Positions 27,101-35,316 of a stretch of DNA of 64,000 nucleotides are shown here, one piece after another (the stretch's first letter is position 1; every line of letters begins with the position of its first letter). This DNA comes from Lepidurus packardi. Its lineage: Eukaryota; Arthropoda; Branchiopoda; Notostraca; Triopsidae. Made by a program: the position numbers and the translations under genes. The DNA is taken from positions 7,894,565 through 7,958,564 of the forward strand of contig JAKZAN010000001.1 in assembly GCA_023053545.1 (NCBI GenBank). The letters are read 5' to 3'. The notes beneath the pieces are model-generated. The model was not told the DNA's origin. It ran no database searches and saw only the letters and a list, made by a program, of their open reading frames with translations.

Positions 27101-30100
27101 CGACAAATGGCACTAAGAGGAAAATAAAGATTAGTTGTTTTGAAGGTGGATAAGATATTAAGTTCATACCTGAAACGCTGCGTCTCCGCCTTTGTTGCGA
27201 GCGATACAGGCAATAGTACCTGAATCGGCTAAGGAGGCATTGGTTATCATCAGAGCATGGTTGCCCGCTTCATTGACAAGAATTTTGTGGGTAGCATCAT
27301 CGGAGATAAGGCAACCGTTAATGATCCATTGTACTTCGGGGTAGGGTCGGCCGGTTACACGACAGTCAAAACGAACCATCTTACCCTCTCCTACTTCGCG
27401 GTCACCGGGAACTTTAACAAATTGGGGACCTAAAGTTTTGACAGCTTCTGGAGCCTCTTCTTGTTGACCAAAACGGGGAGACTGGTCACTGTCAAAATTC
27501 AATATTAATACTGTAATGTTATAGAGACGGTTGTGAAAATAAGTGTGGTTCTTACGTTCTTTGAGGGGCGTAGGCGCGAGTTGGGGAATCGCCGTTCTGT
27601 ACCCCGTTACCCACGGTTTCTACGGCCAAATAAGAGCTAGCGACGACGCATCCTGCGGCGTTTTCAGCTAGCATGGTATAGTTCCCGGTATCTTCTGGCA
27701 GGATCATACGGATTTTCAAAGTAGCGGCTTGGTTGTTATGCGTAACCTGGTGACGTTGAGACTGGCGAATACGTACGCCGTTCTTGAACCATGTGATGCG
27801 GGCTTTGGGGTTGCTTGACAGACGCGTTATAAAGACGGCGTCTGAGCCCTCCAACAACTTAGTGGTACGCGGCTTCTGTAGAATTTGAGGAGCGGCCAGA
27901 GGACCGTGAGTCTGTTCGCTCTGGTCTGTGTCCATTTCGGTTTCAGTTTCGGTTTCTACGGCAGTACGACGGGTCAGAGACTCGCGGAATTCTACTTCGC
28001 GTAAAATGCGGTATTCAAAAGTGTCCACTTTAAATTCCTAGAGAAATAAGAAGAGAATTAAACGCTGACGACTGGAGAAGAGCACAAATTTCAATACTTC
28101 GACATTTCCATTCGTATAATATGCGACGTCTTCGGAACGTTGCGTTTGATGCTCACGTCGACCGTCCACGTTATGTTCAAGCGATTTTTCGTAATGAGTG
28201 CGGACGTATCCTAGAATACGGTGTTATATCAGGTTGAACTGTCTTTTTACCTTTTTTAAGTATTACCTGTGGAGCGTTGCGTGCTATCCATGCTTTGCGT
28301 GAGTTCGCGCTGGAGACGACCATCGGTGGGTCCCGATTGCAGGCTTTGCACTTGACTTTGTTCTTGTTCTCGCCATTGGACATTCAAGCCTTGTTTGGAG
28401 TCTGCTATTAGTTTAAATTCTGCTTCGTAACAAATAAAGAATTGACTTACCTTCTGGCTGAATGTAAACAGTGCAAATAGCCTCTCCGAACTGATTGATA
28501 GCAGTACAAGTGTATTCTCCTTCATCCCCTGGTCCGATGTGGGAGATGAGAAGAGACACTTGGCCGCTAACGGCATCGTAGTTCATCTGGTGCTTGTTGG
28601 AGGCTGCCAATGAAGCAAAAGTCATTAATTAGGTCTCAGCGAGCCGCTTTGTTTAGCTTACCATGAAGAGGCTGGCTTTGGCGGGTCCAAGAAACGTCGG
28701 GTCGCGGATTGCCCCTGACCTTGCCTTCAAACAACGCATTGCCGCCCTGTGCAAAGCGAGCGTTGCGAAATATTTGTTCGAAGACTGGTGGGGAGCCCTC
28801 CGTCAGCTGACCCATTCTATAGTTAGAAAATAAAGTGCATAAAATAAATGCACATCGTTTCATGCTTTTGCAAAATTAACTTACGTCTGTTGCTGCTGCA
28901 ACTGCTGGGACTGCAACATGGACCCTTGAACTGTAGCGAAAATAATAACAAAAAAGACCAGTTAGCAAGTACATCCATATATCAGGATTTCTTTTAAAGC
29001 ACGTGTCGAAAGAAAGCAAGCGGGTTGCAGATTGCCGGTAATAAACTGTCAGCAGCTAGCAATACTTCACGAAAAATTCCGATGCCAGAAACAGTTAATT
29101 TTTTTGTTGGCTACGATGCACAGAATTTTAAGAACTTGATATATTCGTCTCGTTTACGCTTAAGTTTAGTTCTGAAAAAAAAAACTTGCGCCATTGCGCA
29201 GTAACCTTGTGATGTTTGTCCCGGATGATTCAGGGAATTTTTACCTCTCCAAGTTAACACTTGGTACGGTAGCGGCTTATCTATTTTCGCACTCGCATTT
29301 CCTAAGAGGGGTGCTTCTGTTGATGGTTTTTATACTCAGGCCTAAGAACAGGTTTGTTCTTCTTTTCCAGAACTTTTATGACATGCAAGAATTATTATTT
29401 TTTTTACAAAAAATGCTAACTCATTGCACTTATCAATCCACGCACTGGTAAAATTTTCTGAAACTTGTACTGTTTTTGCTTTAACTGGGGTTGTAAACTT
29501 TTATCTGTGTGCAAGCAAGTGTGTTCGGGATTCTACTAGCCCAGCGTTTGCCGACCAATTATTCTCGGAAGTATAATAATGCCACGTGGCAACCTTGATA
29601 ATTGTCGAAAGCAAAAGGTTGATGATGACAAATCCCGACATATAAGGTATATATTGACCGGCTTAGTTTGCATATCCATTAGCATATGACTAGCTCGGAA
29701 CGTTCTTTTGTACTGGAAAGGCTAGTTTTCCGAAGTTTTTCGGCTTGTTAAAGGATTGAGTTAATGATTCCTGGAGCAGATTTACAAAGAACAACAGAAC
29801 GGGAGCCAAGCGTGTATTCTAAAGCTCAGGGAAGAGTTGCAAGAGAGAGAGAGAGAGAGCTGGGGCCTAATTTTAACACAGCGTGGGCAGCCCCTTGCCT
29901 TGCAGATCCTGTTTCGCTTAAGACTCCATTTTTGGATTCTAGCATCTTCAAAAGTCACCCACAAGACTTCCGAGTCAGCCAAAGCGCTGTGTCATTTCTA
30001 ACTTTTTTTTCTTCTGATTTCCCCCGTGTAATCCAAAGAAACCGCTTAACGTTCCCATCACATCGTTAAAACTCCGACAACGAATGGATTACAGATACTT

Positions 30101-33100
30101 GTTGGATCAACTTTATAGCAATTGACCCCTCAAGTCTTCTGGGTCGATGCCGAAAACGGTCGGAAAAGGAAGAAAGCGTTTTTCCTGAACGTTCGTTCCC
30201 TGCCCACATGGGTCAGCTTTCTTGAATTTTTTAAAACTCACATTCTGCATGCCGTGACTCAGGCTTCGAGCCTTTTAAGGAAACCGGTTCCTCAATGTTT
30301 TGCATGTCAAGTTTGTCTAGGGGACCTTGCCAGTCCCAGCTCCCTGCTTGAAGACTCCTTTTGGTCAAAATTCTTCCCTGAAAACCCGAACGAGAAACTC
30401 TGTAAGAGTTAAAGCCTCATGATCTGCATAACATATCAACAATGCTCCTATCTCCTATCTGACTTTGTTGTATAGCTCCCTCCTTGACTTCTTTTCAGAT
30501 GCCGACGTTTCCAAAGAGTGGGGATCGTCACCTAAAAGGGTCAACTACAAATTCCTAACGTTGTTTCAGCATCATAGCTAATGCTTTTTGCTAATGTGTT
30601 GTCATTTCTCTAAAGCCATAACTTATAACTCTGTTTATTTATTCGCAGATCAGTCAACTCGAGTATCCCTGCCATCTGGACGGAAATTTGGCGCTTTTTG
30701 TAATCTTCTCCTTCACATTTCCTCATGTCAACGGTAAGAGTAATTTTCAAAGAAAAACAAAAAATGGCTGTTCTTTGATGACTTGCCATTCATGCCTCTC
30801 CCTTTCCATTGAGAAAATTAGTCCATTTGAGGTGTTGCGACAGAGGGTTTATAGTGATTTCATTGGGATCGGTTTCAAGTATGAGTTTCCTTGACTTCAA
30901 TGCCGAATATGGCGATGTGCTAAGCTGCAAGCTCACATTATTCGTTGGATCCATAGCCCACACATAAGCAAAACAACAGGTATTGGTTGTGCGTGTTACT
31001 AACCGAATGGTAATTCGTGATAAGTTCTCTTTGATGCACTAAATATGGCCGTAGGGGTCGCTCATCGTGTGCTTCTTGAAAACCTGTTTAGCCCACGATT
31101 GGGAGACTGCCCATTTCATCGGCGCTTCGCAAAGCCAGAAATAAATATAGTTTCCAACACCCAGCGAGTAATTTCTCTTAATTCCATCAGTTAGTGCTTA
31201 GGGAAGATGAAAAGATACGGATTTGCCTGTACGCATTTTGCGTTGAATGGATACAATTCATAAATAAGGTTCCTGTTCTTCCTGGAGGTGCTAAGGGGCA
31301 CCGGGCCTGGTACTTTGACATCGAGTAGAATTTGAACAGCAGGCGTGGTTTTACGTGCCTGTTTTTGTCCGCGGGAATGGCAAAAAAGGACAAGTTTTGC
31401 ATGTTCGTTGCCCTTATTTCGAGTGGAAGGTTCTTGTGCTCCAGAAGATTGAGGACGTGGACAATTTAGCGTCGAGGTACTATTCTTCTCTTCTTGGCAT
31501 TTGTCCTTATTTGGTCATAAAGTTGAAAGTCGAGAGATATTACATCTATTGTCCAGTCCAAAGAGGGCGAAAACAGCGGTGAGATGGACTCGGGTCTTGG
31601 GGAAAACGGAAAACTCTAGCTTCAAGCCAAACTATTCATCTTGTGTTCCCGGAGAGTCACAAAACCCGAGTTTGCTACGATAAATCAGATGTATAAACCT
31701 CTCTTAACGATCCTGAGAAAGAAAATTGGGAAATCGGGGAAATTTTGGAAGCGTTGCAAGGGAAATATATATAGAGAGAGGGGAACGGAAAGTAAAAGAC
31801 GTGATGGAAGGTTTATTAGCATATTCATGGGAGGCATTCTGGGAACGAATATACGCTACGAGGCAGCCCAAAAGACTACAGCATGTGAACAACTTTTTGT
31901 TTGAGTATTACTTAGATTAGGCAAGGTCAAATGGCACCAACAAGTTGAGAAGTTTTAGACCTGTGGAGCCGGTCCGCCTACACAAGGCAGTCGTTTTGGT
32001 CTTTCAGGAGTTTGTATTGCTGTGTCGTCTACTGCCCCGGAGTCTCAGTTGAATGCTGTGAAAAATGAGGCAAATATACAGAAGGCTACAGTGTGAGCAA
32101 GTTAAAGGGGTCGAAGCCCAGTAGGTACACTTCACATTAAGGCGAAAGAGTTTTTGAAAAGCTGAAGGGGGTGGAATATGACGCCTGCTCATTACCCCAG
32201 ACCCCCATCAAGAAGCTGTGGAGCCAACAAGTCTGCGGCCCCTTTTTCTCCAGATGGAAATAGACGTTGAGAAATATTGCATGTTTAGTTCGACTTCAGC
32301 TAATGTTATAATACGCTATGCCAGGCACGTCGGAGTCTCCTCCAAACTTTCTAACTTTTATGTTAAGGTTTTTTGCGCTGAATGCTCTTTCTCTTTCCAT
32401 CGAGTCGCAATTGGCAATGATGAAATGGCAAAACAAGGCGCTTTTTGCAGTGTCCCTATCCGTCACGAGAACGTAAGAAAATGTCATTGTGCTCCTTCGT
32501 CCTAATTCAGTCAGGAAACCGAGTAAGTTGCTTCGAATTTGGCGAGGTAGACGCTGATCTCAGCGACAGCTCGTTTGTCTTCAAAGCCATAGGAAGTCTC
32601 AAATTATGCAGTATTGTTGACCGCAGGGCTGATAGCAAAATCCTTTGCGTCGCTGAGGAGGTATGGGGTGCAGAACCTAGCATTCCTAATGTTCCTGGGA
32701 TGCATTTGAGATCGTTCTGAGCCCTGCACGAGCCCAATAAACCACAGCCAGGAGACCGTGCTAATTTTTACGCTATATTCCGCCCAGACGTGGGAGACCG
32801 GGGTCTCGGGAACCACTTCGATACATTTAGCTGTTCCTAATGACACTTCAACACGAACAAGCATCTTCACTTCTAGCAAACCAGGGTAGGGAAGTAAAAT
32901 AATAGTAGCATTCTTCTTATCGGTGCTCACTAAAGCTGAGGTTTTCGACGCGGATAAAATCCCGCGGACAAAGTCAGGGGTGACCGTAGCGAAGTTGTGT
33001 GCCAAACGTCACGTCAAACTTGGCATCATTAATCAATTTCCTGGAGAGAAGCAGGACACTTTTCTTGCAATCTCATCTTCGGTCGTGTCTGTAGTACGGA

Positions 33101-35316
33101 AGTGACGTTGGGTGCGGAGGAGAAGTAAACTGGCAATTTGTGAGTAGATTTTTCAAGACTTGAGCACATAAACAGGCATAGTTGTGCGGAACCCGTCCTG
33201 CGCTGTTCGTGACTCATATGTGGCCAGCTTCGGTCTCCAGTGTTATGAGTTGCCAGGTAGAGGTAAAAAGGTAATGTTGCCGTGCTATGGCTGTGTGTAT
33301 GCTGCAGACGCGAAAGAAGGGAGTGGAGGCCGAGAGTGAAGGTGTATGTATCTACGCAAGAAGACGAGAAACAGGTAGAGAGAGAGAAAGAGAGACGGAG
33401 GGCAAAAGGTATGATGAAGCGTTAGATGGAAAAAAAAGTTAGACCCAGAGAAAAGAATTGGTGTGGTTCGCCAAACTTGGGAGCGGCTTTTTTATTTTTT
33501 AAAGTAGGGATCAGAATATGCATCCAGTGCCTGAAATTCGGTCCACGCACGTTGACTAGCAGTTTTCGTCATGGGGAGTGAATTGCAACTAGTTTGGGTC
33601 TCCTCAAACGCTTCCAACTGCACTTATCGCGTTGTCCAAGTTACAGGTGTCTGACTGTGCTTACAGGTTTTTGCACGGCCGGTCCCAGGCGCCAGCTTAT
33701 GGTAATGTAGGACGGGGGCAGCAAAGGGAGGGTTGGGGAGAGCATTCAAGGAGATTTCGACTTACTAGAAGAATAGAAACTCGCCCTATGACAAGTTCGC
33801 ATTGGACAGATATAGGCCTACTTGGTTGTGGATGCTGGGCTTGTCGGGTTATAATGCCCTCAACTTTTGTTATTCTTTAGCTTATAGCGAATGTGAGATG
33901 GAGGGCAGCCTTAAATGGATCCAGGGATAGAGAACCAGACAGAGAGAGCGTAGAAAGTTTACTGAGAATGAAGGCAGGTACGTACTCTACATTACCAATC
34001 CATCATACAGAAATTGAATCAGTTTTGACGTTTCTCTCTTAACATAGAAATCAGAGTCCTCTGTGTAAACTCGGCTCGGAAATTTTTTACTTTCAAGGAA
34101 GTATTGCAAAGGATTTGGATTTTTTGGGAACGATCTATGGTTCGATGTTGTTCGTAGAAAGACATTCTTCTGTATTGGCATGCATTTCCGTGAAACAGCA
34201 CCAGAGTATTTTTCCCGGCCGGGCATGAGCTCGGATTGAGGTGAGAGAACATGCTATTTATAAACTTCCTTTAGCTCAGGAGATGCTATTAACAAGGCAG
34301 CCATACGCAACACCAGCTGGGCGCCGTCACGAACTTGAAAGTGGTAGAATAATAAAAAACATAAAAAAAGAAGTGCGGGTGGATTGGCCCCGTTTCAAGA
34401 TTTCCGGCTTTCAACCAAATAATTCCTAAAAGAATGTGGTTCCAAGCTATCTCAACGTTTCTGTTTGCGATTTTAATTTTAGGGAGTCAAGTTTTTCGAA
34501 AACCGGGCGTGTCAAGGGAGGTTGCCTAGGAATTTTATTATGGTTTAGTGTTTGGGCAGGATTGGGGTAGAAATCGCCTCAACTCCAATCCCCTCAACCC
34601 CAATCCCCTCGATCTATCGCCACCAAGGCCCATTTTTATATAGCGTTAAAGGGAACAATGGTGGGCGCTGCTATTTGTACATAGCTTTTATGCAACATAT
34701 GTATGAAGGTGATGATGAGCTGCGTTTAAATAGTTGCACGTTTCCGGTCTCCGGTCGGGGACTAGCTTTCGGTGTCGGGCAGCAAAGCTTAGAAGCTGCA
34801 ATCATGGATTAGATATGACATTTCGGGGCAACTCCAATTAGACATCCCAGCACAATTTTTGATTCATTTTAGAAAATATAAGCATTTTTTTTTTTTTTTT
34901 TTGCCAAGCGAAATGTTTGTGTAAATAGCTGCGAGGCAAATTACATTCTTGATTGTTAAAAGGCTTGTACTCCTATGATCTGGTCTCAAGCTTTTGAATA
35001 GCCAAGTCTATTTTAGAATGAGCGGAAGTTTTGCTAATTTTTTGCTTCGTGTTTGTGTGTAAGTCAAAAGAAAGGAGGTAAAAAAAGAAACTTTCAAGGT
35101 GTAGGGCTGACCTCTGTGAGTCGAAACGGTGGATTGTTGCTGGGATCCAAATTGTTGTTGGCTGACATGGGTTTCGGCAGCGCGCGTATGCGATTCGCGT
35201 ATGACGGTACTGCTGGAGGAAGCTCGTTGTTCCACCGTCCGCTGCTGGACCAGCATTTGTTGCTGTTGCTGGCCTCCTGAGCCCGGGGAGGAAGACACCA
35301 TAGTACGTTGATGCAT
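1..35316 (-). CDS. sls: sallimus (kettin / insect titin-like), 5' part of gene, 57 exons in window
   Basis: Exons chain from ATG 35316-35314 to the left edge with consistent phase at every junction: 6,977 codons and the frame still open at base 1. An in-frame TAA at 35320-35322, one codon upstream of the ATG, fixes the start. The N-terminus matches insect kettin (SPPVFEQIFRNARFAQGGNALFEG; IGPGDEGEYTCTA; DTFEYRILREVEFRESLT). I count 42 Ig domains; the first 35 equal the number known for Drosophila kettin, with ~35-residue linkers typically containing ESQHP or DSQLP. Kettin binds thin filaments at the Z-disc, and longer Sls isoforms reach thick filaments. The gene continues left of the window with the rest of the titin-like region. 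Confidence 0.93.
170..509 (-). CDS. sls: sls exons 55-56: Ig42
   Basis: Exons 405-509 and 170-352. The Ig reads QAPQFTNEATDCRARELETATFEC, then VAWFYNDKIV, then MAGEYVCQASNPAGTQ. The intron (353-404) is 52 bp, splitting the domain after the KPKP turn. Both Cys and the Trp are present. Confidence 0.88.
755..1828 (-). CDS. sls: sls exon 54: Ser-rich disordered exon
   Basis: 1,074 bp, phase 1-1, encoding about 358 residues. It starts with a helical EYLDTKIYRKPEWVTRMEML and continues Ser/Thr/Asp-rich and disordered; one ordered-looking island is HPDVWQYIWTQYRLARN. I place the donor at A|GTGAATGC (754-749), which is weak but the phase fits the next exon (K T Q Q A P Q F). Without it the frame runs only 12 more codons to TGA 717-719, a possible alternative C-terminus. 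Confidence 0.72.
2098..2701 (-). CDS. sls: sls exons 51-53: acidic linker and Ig41
   Basis: Exons 2592-2701, 2382-2545, 2098-2318. Exon 51 is an acidic spacer (YEYIPDSESASATLGPGAVE). Exon 52 is Lys/Glu-rich and enters Ig41 (EPRFVQQLPDEIQVQDG). Exon 53 completes it (PIIHWYYHEMPITPSKDFQ ... DDVGEITCEAQSSLG). The Ig is split in the B-strand region at phase 2. Confidence 0.85.
2764..4115 (-). CDS. sls: sls exons 48-50: Ig37-Ig40
   Basis: Exons 3816-4115, 3028-3734, 2764-2971. Ig37 (SPRFTSPLTTNKASDGE), Ig38 (SPVITNPLRPQRVVPGH), Ig39 (APQFTKALQPQTVPEGE) and Ig40 (PPVFTHELVPLKVMDGE). Ig38 and Ig39 have Val in place of the F-strand Cys (GRYEVRATN, GSYTVRVEN). Linkers are short, as in ordinary titin tandem Ig. 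An intron of 542 bp (4116-4657) precedes this block and contains no exon that I can support. Confidence 0.9.
4658..7669 (-). CDS. sls: sls exon 47: PEVK-like 1,004-residue exon plus Ig36
   Basis: A 3,012-bp phase 1-1 exon. The first ~890 residues are rich in Pro, Glu, Val, Lys, Thr and Ser, as in the elastic PEVK-like regions of insect Sls. A PW motif recurs at least seven times (VPWKTGVHVLKK, IPWKAGLASLKR, VPWKSGAQLLRK, TPWGTVQLKK, APWRRGK and two TPWRKT/APWRTH forms; 5421-7377), often followed by TRESSP. A 38-residue unit (KEEVTLKKIP ... KPVKREAD) is tandemly doubled at 5679-5906. The exon ends with Ig36 (APTFIKKLQPLVCRIDKN ... DVGMYSCRAIN). It should behave as a spring; isoforms can skip it in frame. 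Confidence 0.88.
5679..5906 (-). repeat. 114-bp tandem duplication inside the PEVK-like exon
   Basis: Two adjacent units, 5793-5906 and 5679-5792, each encoding 38 residues with the frame KEE-[VF]-TLKKI...LPEP...KLKPVKREADT. They are nearly identical at the DNA level (for example both contain ttgtatcagcttcccgcttg). A third, decayed start (IALKKPPTKSGPE) follows. High identity points to a recent duplication. Confidence 0.85.
7670..10752 (-). other. sls: sls intron 46 (3.1 kb), between kettin part and PEVK-like exon
   Basis: No convincing coding exon seen. The stretch 9480-10600 is AT-rich with runs such as three copies of TTTTGTGACA (9877-9910) and fits an untranslated 3' region. A TCCTTGAGA tandem lies at 9166-9193. 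ORFs at 9057-9395 and 9529-9846 have no protein-like composition. The intron is placed exactly at the kettin/long-isoform boundary. Confidence 0.6.
9927..9932 (-). terminator. Possible poly(A) signal for the kettin isoform
   Basis: AATAAA on the coding strand in the 3.1-kb intron after Ig35. It would give a 3' UTR of about 0.8 kb. Other weaker hexamers may exist in this AT-rich stretch. Confidence 0.3.
10742..10882 (-). other. sls: Candidate kettin-specific 3' end (read-through of exon 46)
   Basis: If the exon-46 donor is not used, the frame gives Ser-Lys-His and stops at TAA 10744-10742, yielding a 4,916-residue protein that ends just after Ig35. A minus-strand AATAAA (plus tttatt at 9927-9932) lies about 810 nt on. 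Fly kettin is made as a short product of the same gene as the longer Sls forms, so an end here is expected. Use of this exact stop is inferred. Confidence 0.5.
10753..11107 (-). CDS. sls: sls exons 45-46: Ig35
   Basis: Exons 10944-11107 and 10753-10882. The Ig reads APTLAPIDNVTVLEGSPAQF, VQWFREG, then EDTGLFTCRATNPVGAAE. By my count it is the 35th Ig, the number in Drosophila kettin, and brings the protein to about 4,913 residues (roughly 540 kDa, the known kettin size). The donor is A|GTAAGCAC. Confidence 0.9.
11185..12217 (-). CDS. sls: sls exon 44: Ig32, Ig33, Ig34
   Basis: A 1,033-bp exon starting with a short charged lead (ITRKITATETTEVEHK), then three closely spaced Ig domains: PPFFTKKVQPCRVFEHE, PPSFLTTIQDSTVKATQ and APKITEPLQEQRVREGQ. 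Ig33 and Ig34 are separated by about 25 Ser/Thr/Pro residues. These correspond to the C-terminal Ig group of kettin, which lacks the long linkers. Confidence 0.93.
12291..13229 (-). CDS. sls: sls exons 41-43: non-Ig charged spacer
   Basis: Exons 13024-13229, 12837-12964, 12291-12492. About 178 residues with no Ig fold: a charged helical part (WYDYDLKSYQADRQCELERR ... QKQVKQKKGEDYYKTLKE), then polar sequence. Fly kettin also has a non-Ig spacer between its linked array and its last four Ig domains, so the position fits. The introns on either side (13230-13810 and 12493-12836) are longer than average and could hide a small alternative exon. Confidence 0.82.
13811..14231 (-). CDS. sls: sls exons 39-40: Ig31, last of the linked array
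   Basis: Exons 14060-14231 and 13811-13997. The Ig starts KPTFVLKPVGIEVMEGE, keeps MWVINGHTVMN at the C strand, and has a divergent F strand without Cys (GTLEVFARNSQGEAYCSCDL). It follows a short acidic linker (RIPDEPDEAERL). After it the regular array stops. Confidence 0.9.
14315..15664 (-). CDS. sls: sls exons 36-38: Ig28-Ig30
   Basis: Exons 15269-15664, 14955-15216, 14315-14834. Linkers: ETQLPQGLTGEKLHDLER, the longer QNQMPKGMKKSETLVQMEAA, and DSQLPKGMQSMEKIREME. The intron 15217-15268 is only 52 bp. The Ig domains are canonical, with DSGEYMCRAVNKWG, DAGEYICTARN and DSGEYVCRATN. Confidence 0.92.
15728..17281 (-). CDS. sls: sls exons 33-35: end of Ig24, Ig25-Ig27, start of Ig28
   Basis: Exons 17026-17281, 16541-16954, 15728-16477. 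From here on linkers carry a QLP instead of QHP core: DSQLPEGMESGLLKIQNLEE, ESQLPKGMEGTIDKIAELEG, EPQLPQKFRTGTESLQKLEE. Introns are phase 0 and split Ig domains before the VEW strand, unlike the phase-1 introns upstream in the array. Confidence 0.92.
17339..18153 (-). CDS. sls: sls exons 30-32: Ig23-Ig24 joined by a very short linker
   Basis: Exons 17890-18153, 17614-17801, 17339-17556. Ig23 is normal (VEWFFNGQQLKMG ... DTGLYTCRATN). The linker to Ig24 is reduced to about a dozen residues (VDLSSGQKPQFTSQ) with no QHP/QLP core, where neighbours have about 35. The exon phases (0 and 2) also break the phase-1 rule. Ig24 finishes in exon 33. Confidence 0.9.
18209..19759 (-). CDS. sls: sls exons 26-29: Ig19-Ig22
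   Basis: Exons 19214-19759, 18943-19158, 18682-18858, 18209-18625. Linkers diverge from the SQHP core here: DAMQPQAWEKIQLKETEM, GNALRPDALPKIAALEQ, DTIHPQGQAGLEKVEQAEQAY. Ig20 and Ig22 have His in the B strand before Glu (LHLEATVEPKTDP, LHLECHVEPKQDP). All four Ig domains keep the central Trp. Confidence 0.92.
19819..21094 (-). CDS. sls: sls exons 21-25: Ig17, Ig18 and half of Ig19
   Basis: Exons 20955-21094, 20648-20906, 20332-20589 (258 bp), 20130-20273 (144 bp), 19819-20073 (255 bp). Exon 21 is a linker exon (LDTQHPDGWEKIRVLES) ending at phase 0 after RFITELQ. Ig17 lacks the F-strand Cys (GTYTVRVYN). Linker cores: DSQCPQGMDKIRELED and ETQHPEAMRRIQELES. Confidence 0.92.
21160..22359 (-). 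CDS. sls: sls exon 20: Ig14, Ig15, Ig16
   Basis: A 1,200-bp phase 1-1 exon holding exactly three linker-Ig repeats of ~133 residues each. Linker cores are TETQHQDALQKLQYLED, ESQHQAALSKIQYLED and DTLDAQRLKKIHELEAY. Each Ig keeps Trp in VEWFHNG/VEWYHNG/VEWFVNG and DSGTYxCKA or equivalent. It is the cleanest block of the kettin array. Confidence 0.93.
22417..23561 (-). CDS. sls: sls exons 16-19: Ig11-Ig13
   Basis: Exons 23418-23561 (144 bp), 22949-23347, 22633-22887 (255 bp), 22417-22560 (144 bp), all phase 1-1. The 144-bp exons each encode the second half of an Ig domain (from the FGYVALDI strand to the last strand); the 255-bp exon encodes linker plus first half. Linkers: SETQHEVGMEKLQYLEDKSKY and SETQHQSALSQIQYLEDTSK. 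Confidence 0.92.
23671..24726 (-). CDS. sls: sls exon 15: Ig9, Ig10 and half of Ig11
   Basis: A 1,056-bp phase 1-1 exon holding two complete Ig domains with linkers and the first half of a third. Linkers read TETQHEAALEQIQWLEDASR and ESQHAAGLEQIQYLEDASRY. The linker before Ig9 (exon start) lacks the QHP core. The exon ends right after the NGRPITVG strand, the same place where many single-domain exons end, so it looks like a fusion of smaller modules by intron loss. Confidence 0.92.
24788..26438 (-). CDS. sls: sls exons 10-14: Ig5-Ig8 with kettin linkers
   Basis: Exons 26295-26438, 25980-26237, 25452-25919, 25024-25388, 24788-24968. Linkers carry the kettin core (SQHPESLEQIQMLEDYSRY; ESQHPEGLEKIRYLEDDSRY). 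The Ig6-Ig7 linker in exon 12 is longer and divergent (Lys/Ser/Arg-rich, then IPEQQRYIERIEELEAY). Ig5 and Ig6 and Ig8 lack the F-strand Cys (YTIRVSN, YVVKAIN, YTVVARN), a common variation in these arrays. The intron after exon 13 is phase 0, a break in the otherwise phase-1 pattern. Confidence 0.9.
26497..28037 (-). CDS. sls: sls exons 7-9: Ig2-Ig4 and start of Ig5
   Basis: Exons 27556-28037, 27170-27488, 26497-27112. Exon 7 opens with DTFEYRILREVEFRESLT, a marker of kettin, then an acidic TETETE run, then Ig2. Ig3 spans exons 8-9; Ig4 is in exon 9, followed by an EPEPEPEPE linker (near 26720-26750) and the first half of Ig5 (YEKPVFVLPLRDLNLFEGE). Ig2-Ig4 lack the long kettin linkers; the regular linker array starts after Ig5. 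Confidence 0.9.
28098..28816 (-). CDS. sls: sls exons 3-6: Ig1 and Gln-rich linker
   Basis: Exons 28662-28816, 28451-28603, 28267-28401, 28098-28210. Exons 3-4 make Ig1 with the nearly invariant kettin sequence PPVFEQIFRNARFAQGGNA and IGPGDEGEYTC. Exons 5-6 encode a polar linker (QEQSQVQSLQSG ... VRTHYEKSLEHNVDGR) with no fold that I recognise. The same order is found in fly kettin. Confidence 0.9.
28885..28930 (-). CDS. sls: sls exon 2: 46-bp Gln-rich microexon
   Basis: A 46-bp exon, phase 1 to 2, reading VQGSMLQSQQLQQQQ. It is bounded by a clear acceptor (TTCGCTACAG) and donor (GTAAGTTA). It is needed to bring exon 1 (phase 1) into frame with exon 3 (phase 2), which supports it strongly despite its size. 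Confidence 0.75.
33375..33399. repeat. GA microsatellite in sls intron 1
   Basis: Interrupted GAGA run (agagagagagaaagagag). Similar short runs are at 29841-29859 and 31766-31782, and a CT run at 38142-38167. Could be GAGA-factor sites or plain simple repeats. Confidence 0.8.
34254..34319. promoter_or_regulatory. Candidate muscle enhancer core: MEF2 site plus E-box
   Basis: CTATTTATAA at 34254-34263 fits the MEF2 consensus YTAWWWWTAR exactly. CAGCTG at 34314-34319 is the E-box type preferred by myogenic bHLH factors. They lie 850-1,000 bp inside intron 1. Function is inferred from motif and location only. Confidence 0.35.
35112..35316 (-). CDS. sls: sls exon 1: Gln/Ser-rich N-terminus
   Basis: 68 residues plus one base: MHQRTMVSSSPGSGG, then Gln runs (QQQQQ) and a TVEQR/HVSQQQ-type polar tail. 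Drosophila kettin also begins with a disordered Gln-rich stretch before Ig1. Donor GTCAGC at 35111-35106, phase 1. It is followed by the longest intron of the gene. Confidence 0.8.

Larger units (their letters stand above)
28931..35111 (-). other. sls: sls intron 1 (6.2 kb)
   Basis: No coding gene is supported inside it. It holds a perfect MEF2-type site CTATTTATAA (34254-34263) with a CAGCTG E-box 50 bp away (34314-34319), GA microsatellites (29841-29859, 33375-33399), an 18-base T run (34885-34902), and a small inverted/tandem repeat at 34559-34613. Two overlapping ORFs at 32604-33005 (minus) and 32445-32720 (plus) are unassigned. Long first introns of muscle genes often carry enhancers, so this is the natural place to look for one. 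Confidence 0.6.

Noticed and set aside
29764-30069. Plus-strand ORF in sls intron 1
   Set aside because: Contains a GA microsatellite translated as Arg/Glu repeats and no domain; no splice context for a gene.
1-35316. Vertebrate-type titin, twitchin or obscurin/unc-89 as identity of the left gene
   Set aside because: No Fn3, kinase or DH-PH domain in the window, while the N-terminus and linkers are specifically kettin-like.
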